DNA of 14,873 nucleotides from JADLEX01 sp964586775 (lineage in GTDB: Bacteria; Lernaellota; Lernaellaia; JACKCT01), in assembly GCA_964586775.1 (NCBI GenBank), contig CAZPJD010000175.1:1-14873 (forward strand), given 5' to 3'. Numbering within the stretch: the first letter of the stretch is position 1; the number at the start of each line of letters is the position of its first letter. This document shows positions 7,675-14,873 of the stretch, piece by piece. The notes under the pieces were generated by a model. The model made no database searches. It was not told where the DNA came from and saw nothing but the letters and a program-made list of their open reading frames with translations. A program made the translations under genes and the position numbers.

Positions 7675-9387
7675 TTACTCGATTCGACGGATGCCGACCG
7701 ACGAGTCCAGTTTCGTCGCGTCGAGCGGCAGTTCCACGAGCGACAAATCGACGCGGATGACGCCGACATCGGTCGCCGCGTAAAGGAATTGCCGCCTTTC
7801 GTCGAGCGAGAGATCGTTCAGACCGGGTCCCACCGGAATCGGGCGGCTCACCGCGCCATTCGCGATGTTCACAACCTGCACCTGCCCATCGATGTAGCTG
7901 CCGACGTACATGAACCGCGCCGCGCCATCGACCAAGAGGCGCGTCGGGAACAGATCCACATCGACCTCGAAAGACGGTTCGAGCTTGCGCGCGTTCAGAT
8001 AGAGGATTTTACGACGTGACGTCGCGGCGACGTAGAGGGTCCGACCGCTCGGCGTCACGGCCATGTCGGTCGCGACGAATGACATCGGCAAGGCCTTGAG
8101 CAACGTCGCGGGCGACGAGTTGAATAGTTGCACACGGCTCTCGCGACGAAACAGCGAACCCGGTTCCAGCGCGTAGACGTACCCGATCCCCCCGTCGAGG
8201 ATGACGGGACCGGGCGTCGCCAGCGAGTCCGTCACCCGCGTACAATTCGTCCCCATGTTCGCCAAGGGTTCCGAACCGTCGAGCGGCATCTGGCAACGCA
8301 CCAGACCGTAACCATCGCCCGTCCGGGCCGACGCGATGTATTGCCGTTCGTCGAGCGTCGCGAAGAACGCCTCCGGTCCCTGGCGGGCGCCGCCTTCCGT
8401 CGCTTCGCCCGCGAAATTCGCGCGGACGTTCATGTCCGGCAGCGCCATCAGAAACGCCGAGCGACCCTGTGGCGATGACGACGTCGCGAGCATGGTCCCC
8501 GGCTTGTGCGCGGGCATCACGCGTTCGAATCGCTCGCGACGATCCTGAAAAAAGACGCGCTTGCCCCAATCCGTGCTGATGGAATGAATCTTCGTGCGGT
8601 CTTCCCGGTCGACATAAAAGACGTATCCCGTGAGGGGATCGGCGAAGATGCTCGGAATCCGGCCCTGCGTGCCCGGGATGCGCGTGGCGATGCCGGGTCG
8701 ATCGAGGACGTCGAGTCGTCGCAGCGACGCGTGCGACAAGATGGCGTCCGGAGTGATGATGACGATCGCGCTCACCAGGGCGAAGGCGGCCGGCGAGCCG
8801 AGCTTTTCGAGCATTTCACGCCGCGCGAAGACCGTGATGTGGGTGAATGCGGCGAACAGCACGAGGGTGGGGACGAAAGGAAAATAATTGTATTCGCGCG
8901 CAATGCCGAAGGCGAACGCGGCCAGGATATCCGTCGCCACGAGCGCCACGGTCGCCGCTGCCACGCCCGGAAGTCGGTTTTCGGCAACGGTCGCGAGCCC
9001 GATCGCCGCAAAGAACCACGCGAGCGCGAAAACGTAGCCCGGCCAAGCCATCGGCAAGCCGAGACGCCACATCAGGACGAAGACGAACGCCAGCACGCCC
9101 GCGATCAGCAGCAAGGCGCGAACGACGCGCCGCCACGCGCTTCCGCCGGAGGACTCGTCCGCGGTGATCCGCCGCACCTCGCGAACGGTACGCACGATCA
9201 TCCAGATTGCGTAAGCGATGACCGCGCCGAGAGCGATGATGGGCAGTTGACCCAGAGAGATCGGGCTCCACGGTGCCGCGGCGAAGGCCAAGTTGGGCCA
9301 AACGAGCGCGACCGCGCCGACGAGGGCGGCCGCCGTGCGGGAAAAAAGCCCCGCGTGGAAATGTGAAAAACGGCCTCGTCCGTGCAC
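7675..9387 (-). CDS. Polytopic membrane protein with C-terminal beta-propeller-like domain (propeller A)
   Basis: Protein of unknown function, 570 aa. Seven hydrophobic segments lie at about 18-36, 47-66, 88-106, 117-136, 141-161, 168-187 and 199-216. Positive loops (RTVREVRR after the second, ARREMLEK after the sixth) place the N-terminus inside and residues 217-570 in the periplasm. The first segment ends AFAAAPW and could instead be a cleaved signal peptide. The soluble part resembles YVTN-type propeller blades: GGIGYVYALEPGSLF, TPSGRTLYVAATSRRKILYL and AARFMYVGSYIDGQVQVVNI. It contains two cysteines (Cys365, Cys382). The start is GTG 9387, because no other usable start precedes the first segment; no clear Shine-Dalgarno sequence is visible. 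It is divergent from a related protein at 9550-10998. No catalytic motif seen; scaffold, ligand-binding or sensing roles are all possible. Confidence 0.82.
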   Translation of the reverse strand: MHGRGRFSHFHAGLFSRTAAALVGAVALVWPNLAFAAAPWSPISLGQLPIIALGAVIAYAIWMIVRTVREVRRITADESSGGSAWRRVVRALLLIAGVLAFVFVLMWRLGLPMAWPGYVFALAWFFAAIGLATVAENRLPGVAAATVALVATDILAAFAFGIAREYNYFPFVPTLVLFAAFTHITVFARREMLEKLGSPAAFALVSAIVIITPDAILSHASLRRLDVLDRPGIATRIPGTQGRIPSIFADPLTGYVFYVDREDRTKIHSISTDWGKRVFFQDRRERFERVMPAHKPGTMLATSSSPQGRSAFLMALPDMNVRANFAGEATEGGARQGPEAFFATLDERQYIASARTGDGYGLVRCQMPLDGSEPLANMGTNCTRVTDSLATPGPVILDGGIGYVYALEPGSLFRRESRVQLFNSSPATLLKALPMSFVATDMAVTPSGRTLYVAATSRRKILYLNARKLEPSFEVDVDLFPTRLLVDGAARFMYVGSYIDGQVQVVNIANGAVSRPIPVGPGLNDLSLDERRQFLYAATDVGVIRVDLSLVELPLDATKLDSSVGIRRIE

Positions 9388-9549
9388 GTCCAGATAACCC
9401 GATTAAGGAGGCCCATATTGCCCGCACGCGTCCGCGACCGTCAAGGCGAAGAGGACGCCCGAGGTCAGGAAAACACGACCGTCGTCAACATCCGCACGCG
9501 CGGCAGCGGGCCGTTTGCCGCGTGGTCGGTTCATTCTAGGATGATCGCC
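9388..9549. promoter_or_regulatory. Divergent intergenic region between the two propeller genes
   Basis: This 162-bp gap must carry promoters for both directions if the plus-strand gene starts at 9550. Candidates are weak. On the minus strand TTATCT lies 4 nt before GTG 9387. On the plus strand TTGCCG (9515-9520) and TAGGAT (9537-9542) are 16 nt apart and end 7 nt before ATG 9550. Both would give nearly leaderless transcripts. An inverted repeat, CGCGGCA (9499-9505) with TGCCGCG (9516-9522), could be an operator. All of this rests on short matches. Confidence 0.35.
9405..9411 (+). promoter_or_regulatory. Strong Shine-Dalgarno sequence with in-frame TTG start (competes with ATG 9550)
   Basis: AAGGAGG is followed after 6 nt by TTG 9418, which is in frame with propeller B and would add 44 mostly polar residues before ATG 9550. 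The extension codons have about 73% G/C in third position, so they could be coding. Against this, the divergent gap would shrink to 30 bp, and ATG 9550 has its own AGGA (9538-9541) 8 nt upstream. The choice is unresolved. Confidence 0.4.
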
Positions 9550-10998
9550 ATGTGGCCCCGCTTTCGCGAGATTGCGCTCATCGTCGCCGCCGCCCCGCTG
9601 CTGCTGCTCCTGTGGGGGCTCGGGCACAATGAATACCTGTTCGGCCCGGGATACGTGGATCTTGTCGCCCTCGCCGTCATCGCGGGAGGGGTCGCGTGGC
9701 GACTTCGGTTTAAAAAGTCCGCGCACACCGTCCTTTGGCTCTTTGTGGCGCTCTGCGTTTACAACGCGGCCATTTCGATCGGCGGATTCGTCTTCCGGCC
9801 ATGGCTCTCCGTCGTTTCGGTGTGCGTCTGCGCGGCGATCGCGTTCGGTCTGTGGCGAAAGAAGCACATCGCGATCCGCGTCGGTTGGTTCGTCGTGCTC
9901 GCTTCGTTCACGGGCTTTTTCCTGCTGCACTTTTTCCGCGAGATCGATTTCGACGAGCGCTTCGGCCGCTGCCGCAACGAGGAAACGCGCCTCGACCCGG
10001 TCGTGCGTGTCATCGACCGCGTGAAGCATCCTTACGACTTCGTACTCTACGAACCCCCTGCGATCGACGATTTAACCGGCGACGCGCTGCGCCCGTGGGT
10101 CGTCGGGGCGGTCGGCGTCGACACCTTCACGCTGCGTTGGTTCGATCCCGACGCCGCCGCGTTCGTGCGCCTTACCCCGCTGTCGGGCTGGCAGAAGGTG
10201 CAGCGCCTCGCGCTCTCCCACGACGGCCGGCTCGTGTATGGCGCGCCGTGGGGAAACCGAGGGCAGCGCGAGTTCGTCCTCGCCGTCGACCCCCGCGATC
10301 CGAAAGATGTCTCCAAGATTCCCGTCGAAAACTGCCGCAACGTGTATGAACTGATGACGGACCCCGCAACGGGGCGGTTGTGGGTGCTGTGCGAGACCTC
10401 GCACAACCTTGTCGCGCTCGACGGACGCAGTTACGAACAACTGGCGCAGGCCGAGTTGCCCGGTCTCGACGCGTACGACATCGCGCTCGATCCCGACCGC
10501 CGCCGCCTTTTCGTCACCGATTACTGGAGCCCCACCGTCACCGTGCTCGATGCCGACACGCTCGCATTCGTCGATTCGATTCGCGTGGGTTGGTCGAGCT
10601 TCGGCGCGGCGGTATGGCGCGACCGCCTCTATGTCGCGCGCCCGCTGGCCTCGGAGGTCGTCGAGATCGACCTCGCGTCGCTGAAAGTCCTGCGCGAAAT
10701 CCCCGTGGGTTACGGGGTGCGCGATCTGGAGATCGACGCACGGCGCGCCGTCCTTTACGCGGGCAACTATTTCGACGGAACCGTGGACGCCATCGACATC
10801 GCGTCCGGGAATCGGCTCAAACGCGCGATCGTCGGCCAACTCGTGCGCGGCCTGATGTTCGATTCCGCGCGCGACCGCCTGTGGATCGCCACGGGTTGCG
10901 GAACCAAGGTCATCGAGCCCGCCTGCTGGCTCGACCCGGTCGAATCATCGGGGTTGGAGCAGGCGCCCGCGTGCGTGCAGGGAACCGCCAATCCGTGA
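9550..10998 (+). CDS. Polytopic membrane protein with C-terminal beta-propeller-like domain (propeller B)
   Basis: Protein of unknown function, 482 aa from ATG 9550 (526 aa if TTG 9418 is used; ATG 9541 is a third option). Five hydrophobic segments lie at about 7-24, 36-50, 59-80, 87-102 and 112-128. Basic loops RLRFKK (51-56) and RKKHIAIR (103-110) put residues 130-482 in the periplasm. The soluble part has repeated beta-propeller-like blades, for example LDPDRRRLFVTDYWSPTVTV (313-332) and ARRAVLYAGNYFDGTVDAID (398-417). The latter aligns with AARFMYVGSYIDGQVQVVNI in propeller A, so the two are related, with the same membrane-then-propeller layout. Six cysteines (141, 262, 281, 450, 459, 475) lie in the predicted periplasmic part and could form disulfides. 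The propeller class is recognised by pattern; no enzymatic residues or named family are evident. Confidence 0.82.
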   Translation: MWPRFREIALIVAAAPLLLLLWGLGHNEYLFGPGYVDLVALAVIAGGVAWRLRFKKSAHTVLWLFVALCVYNAAISIGGFVFRPWLSVVSVCVCAAIAFGLWRKKHIAIRVGWFVVLASFTGFFLLHFFREIDFDERFGRCRNEETRLDPVVRVIDRVKHPYDFVLYEPPAIDDLTGDALRPWVVGAVGVDTFTLRWFDPDAAAFVRLTPLSGWQKVQRLALSHDGRLVYGAPWGNRGQREFVLAVDPRDPKDVSKIPVENCRNVYELMTDPATGRLWVLCETSHNLVALDGRSYEQLAQAELPGLDAYDIALDPDRRRLFVTDYWSPTVTVLDADTLAFVDSIRVGWSSFGAAVWRDRLYVARPLASEVVEIDLASLKVLREIPVGYGVRDLEIDARRAVLYAGNYFDGTVDAIDIASGNRLKRAIVGQLVRGLMFDSARDRLWIATGCGTKVIEPACWLDPVESSGLEQAPACVQGTANP

Positions 10999-11094
10999 CA
11001 TCTCACGGACGCACCTCGTCCCAAATTGCAGGTGTCGCGACCCCTCTTTGGAACGCGGGAAAAATGGAGCCCCGCGATTCGGCGATCCTTCACG

Positions 11095-11123
11095 TTGTCA
11101 CCTTGGCGACCGTTCGATATAAG
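11095..11123 (+). promoter_or_regulatory. Near-consensus sigma70 promoter for the tandem DUF1571 gene
   Basis: TTGTCA (11095-11100) and TATAAG (11118-11123) are each 5/6 matches to consensus and are exactly 17 nt apart. Transcription would start near 11130, leaving a leader of about 38 nt that contains AAAGGAG (11154-11160) before ATG 11168. This is the best promoter in the window and suggests the gene is its own transcription unit. The rest of the 169-bp gap (10999-11167) holds only a weak hairpin. Confidence 0.72.
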
Positions 11124-11167
11124 GGATCGGTCCTGCCGGGGTGGACAATTTCGAAAGGAGCGTCGCC

Positions 11168-12523
11168 ATGAACGCATCGCGGATTCGTCGCGCAGCGGTC
11201 GTCGTGTTTTCGACCTTCGCACTGACGCTCGCCTGCGCGTCCGGCGCACGGGCGGATGCCGCCGGTGACGCGCTTTACGCCAAGCTGCAGAAGACGCTCG
11301 GGCAGGTGAAGTCCGCGACCTATCAGCTCACGCTCCAGAACCGCGTCGGCCAGAAGATGCGTCCCAAGGAGACGATCCAGTGCAAGACGACCGCCGAGGG
11401 AAAGTTGTATCTGAAGTGGACCGGCGACGCGAACAAGAACCGCGAGCTGATCTACAAACCCGGCTGGAACAACGACAAGCTGTGGGTGAAGGAAGGCGGC
11501 GCGCTGGATTTCGCGGCGGTCGCCGTTGGCTTTGACGATCCGGTCGTCAAGGCGGATTACGTGCGTTCGCTGGATGTCCTGATTTTCGATCGCCTCGCGA
11601 AGGTGATCGGCGAGTGGAAGGCGGCGGGCGAGGCGACGGTGGAGCCCGATGGTCAGACGATCCGCATCGCGCGGGCCGGTCAGGGCGTGTCGCTCGTCAC
11701 GCTCGACGCGAATGGTCTGCCGGTGAAGATCGTCGTGAAAGACTCGAAGGATCAGGTCGTGGAGGACTACGCGATTGCGAACATGAACGCGTCCGCGGCG
11801 CTCACCGACACCGATTTCGATGTCAAGAATCCCTCCTACGGCTTTCCAGGTTTTTCTTCGGACGGCATCCACATCGACGCCGAGCGCATGAAGGCGACGC
11901 TCGACAAAAAGTACGGCGCGGCGAACCACTACACATGCAAGATGGAAAAGAAGGAGCGCATCGGCGGGAAGCTGCAGGAGAAGCAGACGATGGACGTCAA
12001 GTTCCGCAAGCCCGGAGACATCTACATGAAGTGGGCGAAGGGTCCGCACGAGGGCCGGCAGATGCTCTACCGGGTCGGCAAGGACGACAAGATCACGGTG
12101 AAAGAGGCGGGGATCCTCGGCATCGCAACGGTGAAGATCGATCCGAACGGCTCGCTGGTGAAGGCCGACACGAACCACCCGCTCACCGAGCTCGACATGG
12201 GTTTCACCATCGGGATGATCTACCAGCAGCTTTCCAAAGGCCAGAAAAACGGCGACATCAAGCTGAAGTTCAAGGGCGTCGAGAACATCGGCGGCAAGCC
12301 CGCGTACGTGGTCGAGTCGTGGTTCCAAAACCTCGAGACGCAGGGCTATTACGCCGCGCACTCGATCAACTGGCACGACAAGGCGACCGGGCTGCCCGTG
12401 AAGACGGCGTCCTTCGAGGCGAACGGCGACCTGCGCGAGGAGTTCGTCTGGACGAACATCAAGTTCAATCCCGGCTTGACCGACGCCGACTGGGACCCCG
12501 CGAACCCCGAATACGGGTTCTGA
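11168..12523 (+). CDS. Secreted protein with two tandem DUF1571-like (LolA-like) halves
   Basis: Predicted periplasmic protein of 451 aa. ATG 11168 has AAAGGAG at 7-nt spacing. A signal peptide spans 1-29, probably cleaved after ARA; Cys23 is in a poor lipobox context, so an unanchored product is more likely. Two homologous halves follow (about 31-230 and 233-451). The second is the clearer DUF1571 match: YTCKMEKKERIGGKLQEKQT (255-274), IYMKWAKGPHEGRQMLYR (285-302) and KIDPNGSLVKADTNHPLTEL (323-342). The first keeps LYLKWTGDANKNRELIY (80-96). Both halves end with the same signature, LTDTDFDVKNPSYGF (212-226) and LTDADWDPANPEYGF (437-451), exactly 225 residues apart. DUF1571 proteins have no established biochemical role that I know of; resemblance to LolA/LolB-type lipoprotein or lipid carriers is inference. 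No operon partner lies downstream. Confidence 0.8.
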   Translation: MNASRIRRAAVVVFSTFALTLACASGARADAAGDALYAKLQKTLGQVKSATYQLTLQNRVGQKMRPKETIQCKTTAEGKLYLKWTGDANKNRELIYKPGWNNDKLWVKEGGALDFAAVAVGFDDPVVKADYVRSLDVLIFDRLAKVIGEWKAAGEATVEPDGQTIRIARAGQGVSLVTLDANGLPVKIVVKDSKDQVVEDYAIANMNASAALTDTDFDVKNPSYGFPGFSSDGIHIDAERMKATLDKKYGAANHYTCKMEKKERIGGKLQEKQTMDVKFRKPGDIYMKWAKGPHEGRQMLYRVGKDDKITVKEAGILGIATVKIDPNGSLVKADTNHPLTELDMGFTIGMIYQQLSKGQKNGDIKLKFKGVENIGGKPAYVVESWFQNLETQGYYAAHSINWHDKATGLPVKTASFEANGDLREEFVWTNIKFNPGLTDADWDPANPEYGF

Positions 12524-12554
12524 CCCGGCGGCCGAGCATGTCCGGGACGTGTGG

Positions 12555-12610
12555 CCCGGTCGCCCTCGGCCGGGTTCGGCCATCTCCCGCCGCGGGCGAG
12601 GACGCCCGCG
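12555..12610. repeat. Two GC-rich hairpins in intergenic DNA; candidate dispersed repeat or terminator
   Basis: Two stem-loops lie downstream of the DUF1571 stop. The first pairs CCCGGTCG (12555-12562) with CGGCCGGG (12567-12574) around CCCT, with one G-T wobble. The second pairs CGCGGGCG (12591-12598) with CGCCCGCG (12603-12610) around AGGA. Neither is followed by a T-tract. The text around the second, a GCGGGCGAGGACGCCCGCGC palindrome followed by CACA, resembles short intergenic repeats I recall from GC-rich environmental genomes. Only one copy is present here, so the repeat status is not shown by this window. Confidence 0.45.
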
Positions 12611-12678
12611 CCACAAACCGATGAAGGCTGCGTAGTCCACCCGGGAATTTCCCCGTCGGTTCGGACGCGGAAAAACGC

Positions 12679-12713
12679 TTCTCGAAAAATTTCGAGTGTG
12701 ATATAAGACACAC
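12679..12713 (+). promoter_or_regulatory. Promoter of the PAS sensor gene with two overlapping inverted repeats (operator candidates)
   Basis: TATAAG (12702-12707; 5/6) is preceded at 17-nt spacing by a weak -35, TTCTCG (12679-12684; 3/6). The spacer holds a perfect palindrome, CTCGAAA-AA-TTTCGAG (12681-12696). A second repeat, GTGTG (12696-12700) with CACAC (12709-12713), surrounds the -10. It reads TGTGA-N6-ACACA (12697-12712), one base short of the CRP-type TGTGA-N6-TCACA. A weak -35 plus two operators suggests regulated expression. Transcription would begin near 12714, with a leader of about 74 nt. Confidence 0.5.
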
Positions 12714-12787
12714 AATAACCTTGCGGATGCACTTTTCGCCTCGTTGGGGATGGCGCGTCGGCCCGGCGGTTCCCGGACCTCGCGCGG

Positions 12788-14873
12788 ATGGAAGCGGCGA
12801 TGTTTCCGAGCGACGGGATGACGGCCGATCTGTCGGCTCTTCCGGGGATCGGCAACGCAACGGGCTTCGATGCGCAAGACGCGGGCGCGAGCGCGTCGGG
12901 CCTTTCGTTTTTTCCATTCAGCGACATCCTGGATCTGGGCCGCGACGGCCTGTGCATCATCGTCGACGGCCTGCTGCGCCACGTGAACACGGCGCTGGTG
13001 GAGATGCTCGAAACGACGAGCGCGTCGATGATCGGCCGGCCGTTCCTCGATTTCGTCGATCCGACGCACGCGGCCCGACTCAACGAACTTTACCTCGCCC
13101 ACATCGGGGGGCAGCGGAACATCGGTCTCGTGGAATCGGCGCTCGTGCGCGCAGACGGCACCCGCGTGCCCGTCGAAATAGACGGCGGTCTCGTGGAAAT
13201 CGGCTCCGAGCGGGCCGAGGTCGTCATCCTGCGCGACCTGCGCGACGACGAGGCGCGGACCGCGGCGCTGCTCGAGAGCGAACGACGCTACCGCGTGCTC
13301 GTCGAGCACTCGCGCGACCTGATCGGTATCCTCGACGGCGGCCAGTTGCAGTTTCTGAACCGCGCCGGACGGCGGATTCTCGCGGCCGCGCACGCGGCAC
13401 GCGACGGCGTGGATTTCGCCGAGCGCATCCATCCCGCCGATCGACCCGCGTGGCGCGCGGCGATCGAGGTCGCGTCGACGCAAAACGAGATCGCCGAACT
13501 CGAAATCCGCGTGCCGGGAAAGAACCGACGGGATCTTTATCTCGACGTGTCGCTCATTCCGATGGTGCTCGCGGGACGGCATGTGCTCCAGATCGTCGCG
13601 CGCGACGGCACCGAGCGACGCAAGGTGCGCGAGGCGGTGGTCCGCAAGGACCGCCTGCTGCGCGAGATGATCCGCGCGGCCAAGGACGCGGTGGTGCTGA
13701 TCGACTCCGAGGGCGTTATTCAGATCTTCAATCCGGCCGCGGAAAAGATGTTTGGATGTCCCGCCGCGCAGGCGGTCGGAAAGCCCGTCACAATGCTCAT
13801 GCCGCCCGCCATGCGCCGCCGGCACGAGCGCGCCGTGCGCGAATTTTTCCGCGAAGGGCGCGGCCACGGGCTGATGAACGCCACGTCCGAGCTGCGAACG
13901 CGAACAACGGACGGACGCGACATCGACATCGAGCTGTCGCTCTCGTCGGGAATCGTCGGCGATGCCGGGTTCGTCATCGCGCTCGTGCGCGACGCCACCG
14001 AACGAAAGCGCGTGGTGCGCGCGCTGGAGGAGAGCGAGGAAAAATTCCGGGCGCTATTCGACCACGTTCAGGACGTGGTGCTGCTGCATAAGATCGATCG
14101 CAACGGGTTCCCCGGACGAATCCTCGAGGTCAACGAGGCCACCTGCCGATCGCTCGGATATCCGCGCGACGAACTGCTGCGCCTGTCGCCGCTCGACTTT
14201 CACGCCAAGCCGAACGGCGGCGCCCAGAAGATGCGCGAGGTGATGGACGCGCTGAAGGATCAAGGCTCGGTCATCTTCGAGCGGGAGCAGATTTCGAAGG
14301 ATGGACGCCGGATCCCGGTCGAGATCAGCGCGAACCGGTTCGAGATGAACGGTCGCGCGACGGTGCTCTGGGTCGCCCGTGACGTCACCGAGCGCAAGAA
14401 GATCGAGTCGATGATGCGTCGAACGCAGGTCGAGCTCGAGGACAAGATCCACGAGCGCACGGCGGAACTGCGCCGCGCCTACCGATTTCTCGAGGAGCAG
14501 TATCAACAGCGATTGCAGGTCGAGCAGGAGCTGACCGAAAGCGAGCGCATGCTCTCGACGCTGATGGGCAACCTGCCGGGCATGGCGTACCGGTGCAGGC
14601 CCGAGTCGCCCTGGACGATGGAGTTTGTGAGCGACGGGTGCGTGGACCTGACGGGTTTCGGAGCGGGCGACCTGACCAACCGCACGCCGTATGTGCGCCT
14701 GATTCATCCCGAGGACTATGTCGAGATCCGGCGCATCGTGGCGGGTGCGCTGATGGAAAAAAAGACGTTTCGCTTCGTGTACCGGATACAGACGTCATCG
14801 GGCGGCGAGAAATGGGTGTGGGAACAGGGGCGACCCATCCTGGATTCGATCGGGCGCGTGTCGTCGATCGAGG
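12788..14873 (+). CDS. Multi-PAS sensor/signal-transduction protein (3' truncated by window edge)
   Basis: Predicted signalling protein; 695 codons are visible and the frame is open to the last base. ATG 12788 is the first possible start after an in-frame TAA at 12716; ATGs at 12800 and 12818 are alternatives, and none has a strong Shine-Dalgarno sequence. No membrane segment is seen, so it is probably cytoplasmic. About five PAS domains occur: 45-150, 163-273, 289-404, 414-535 and 588 onward. Several end in the usual linker, as in ARDGTERRK, VRDATERKR and ARDVTERKK. A coiled coil (about 536-590) with VELEDKIHERTAELRRAYRF separates PAS4 from PAS5. PAS3 has FGCPAAQAVGKPVTMLMPP and RRRHERAV, where His346 aligns with the FixL haem ligand. 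The output domain (histidine kinase, diguanylate cyclase or other) lies outside the window. Confidence 0.88.
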   Translation, partial: MEAAMFPSDGMTADLSALPGIGNATGFDAQDAGASASGLSFFPFSDILDLGRDGLCIIVDGLLRHVNTALVEMLETTSASMIGRPFLDFVDPTHAARLNELYLAHIGGQRNIGLVESALVRADGTRVPVEIDGGLVEIGSERAEVVILRDLRDDEARTAALLESERRYRVLVEHSRDLIGILDGGQLQFLNRAGRRILAAAHAARDGVDFAERIHPADRPAWRAAIEVASTQNEIAELEIRVPGKNRRDLYLDVSLIPMVLAGRHVLQIVARDGTERRKVREAVVRKDRLLREMIRAAKDAVVLIDSEGVIQIFNPAAEKMFGCPAAQAVGKPVTMLMPPAMRRRHERAVREFFREGRGHGLMNATSELRTRTTDGRDIDIELSLSSGIVGDAGFVIALVRDATERKRVVRALEESEEKFRALFDHVQDVVLLHKIDRNGFPGRILEVNEATCRSLGYPRDELLRLSPLDFHAKPNGGAQKMREVMDALKDQGSVIFEREQISKDGRRIPVEISANRFEMNGRATVLWVARDVTERKKIESMMRRTQVELEDKIHERTAELRRAYRFLEEQYQQRLQVEQELTESERMLSTLMGNLPGMAYRCRPESPWTMEFVSDGCVDLTGFGAGDLTNRTPYVRLIHPEDYVEIRRIVAGALMEKKTFRFVYRIQTSSGGEKWVWEQGRPILDSIGRVSSIE

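Noticed and set aside
8506..9366. 286-codon plus-strand open frame opposite propeller A
   Set aside because: It is highly charged with no hydrophobic core, while the minus strand encodes seven coherent membrane segments there.
11054..11076. CGCGGG / CCCGCG hairpin after propeller B, considered as a terminator
   Set aside because: Only 6 bp with an 11-nt loop and no T-tract; common by chance in this base composition.
11090..13867. 925-codon open frame on the minus strand
   Set aside because: It runs antisense through the DUF1571 gene, an intergenic region and the PAS sensor. Its translation is His/Arg/Val-rich with no domain, as expected opposite GC-rich codons.
12721..14091. 456-codon plus-strand open frame
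   Set aside because: Arg-rich translation in the wrong frame. The frame starting at 12788 gives continuous PAS domains to the window end.

Overview
GC-rich (roughly two-thirds G+C) chromosomal window from a Gram-negative-type bacterium. A lipoprotein foldase, periplasm-facing membrane propellers, a secreted LolA-like/DUF1571 protein and frequent GTG/TTG starts would fit a deltaproteobacterial lineage or a GC-rich candidate phylum. That placement is inference; no marker here fixes the phylum. I see no rRNA, tRNA, CRISPR array, insertion sequence or phage gene.

Layout. (1) 2-1984: the C-terminal two-thirds of mfd (transcription-repair coupling factor), cut by the window edge. (2) 2110-3207: a parvulin-family lipoprotein foldase, followed by a strong GNRA-capped hairpin. 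(3) 3358-7667: a tightly packed plus-strand operon of four genes: a CoA-disulfide-reductase-like flavoprotein, a FemAB/GNAT-like acyltransferase, a SAM methyltransferase and a DegT/DnrJ-family PLP aminotransferase. The last three are joined by 4-bp GTGA stop/start overlaps. (4) 7675-9387 (minus) and 9550-10998 (plus): two divergently transcribed, related proteins, each a multi-pass membrane domain followed by a beta-propeller-like domain predicted to face the periplasm. (5) 11168-12523: a secreted protein made of two tandem DUF1571-like halves, behind a near-consensus promoter. (6) 12524-12787: a hairpin-rich intergenic segment and a promoter overlapped by two inverted repeats. (7) 12788 to the window end: a multi-PAS sensor protein whose output domain lies beyond the window.

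How the genes may work together. The mfd-foldase pair is housekeeping. The acyltransferase, methyltransferase and aminotransferase look like a small tailoring cassette, for example for an amino-sugar or cell-surface glycan. Substrate and product cannot be read from sequence. The divergent propeller pair is the least explained part of the window and the best candidate for an undescribed system. The DUF1571 protein is another envelope-associated product with its own promoter. The PAS sensor appears to be separately regulated. All coding calls come from reading the sequence and recalled family motifs; no database search was run.
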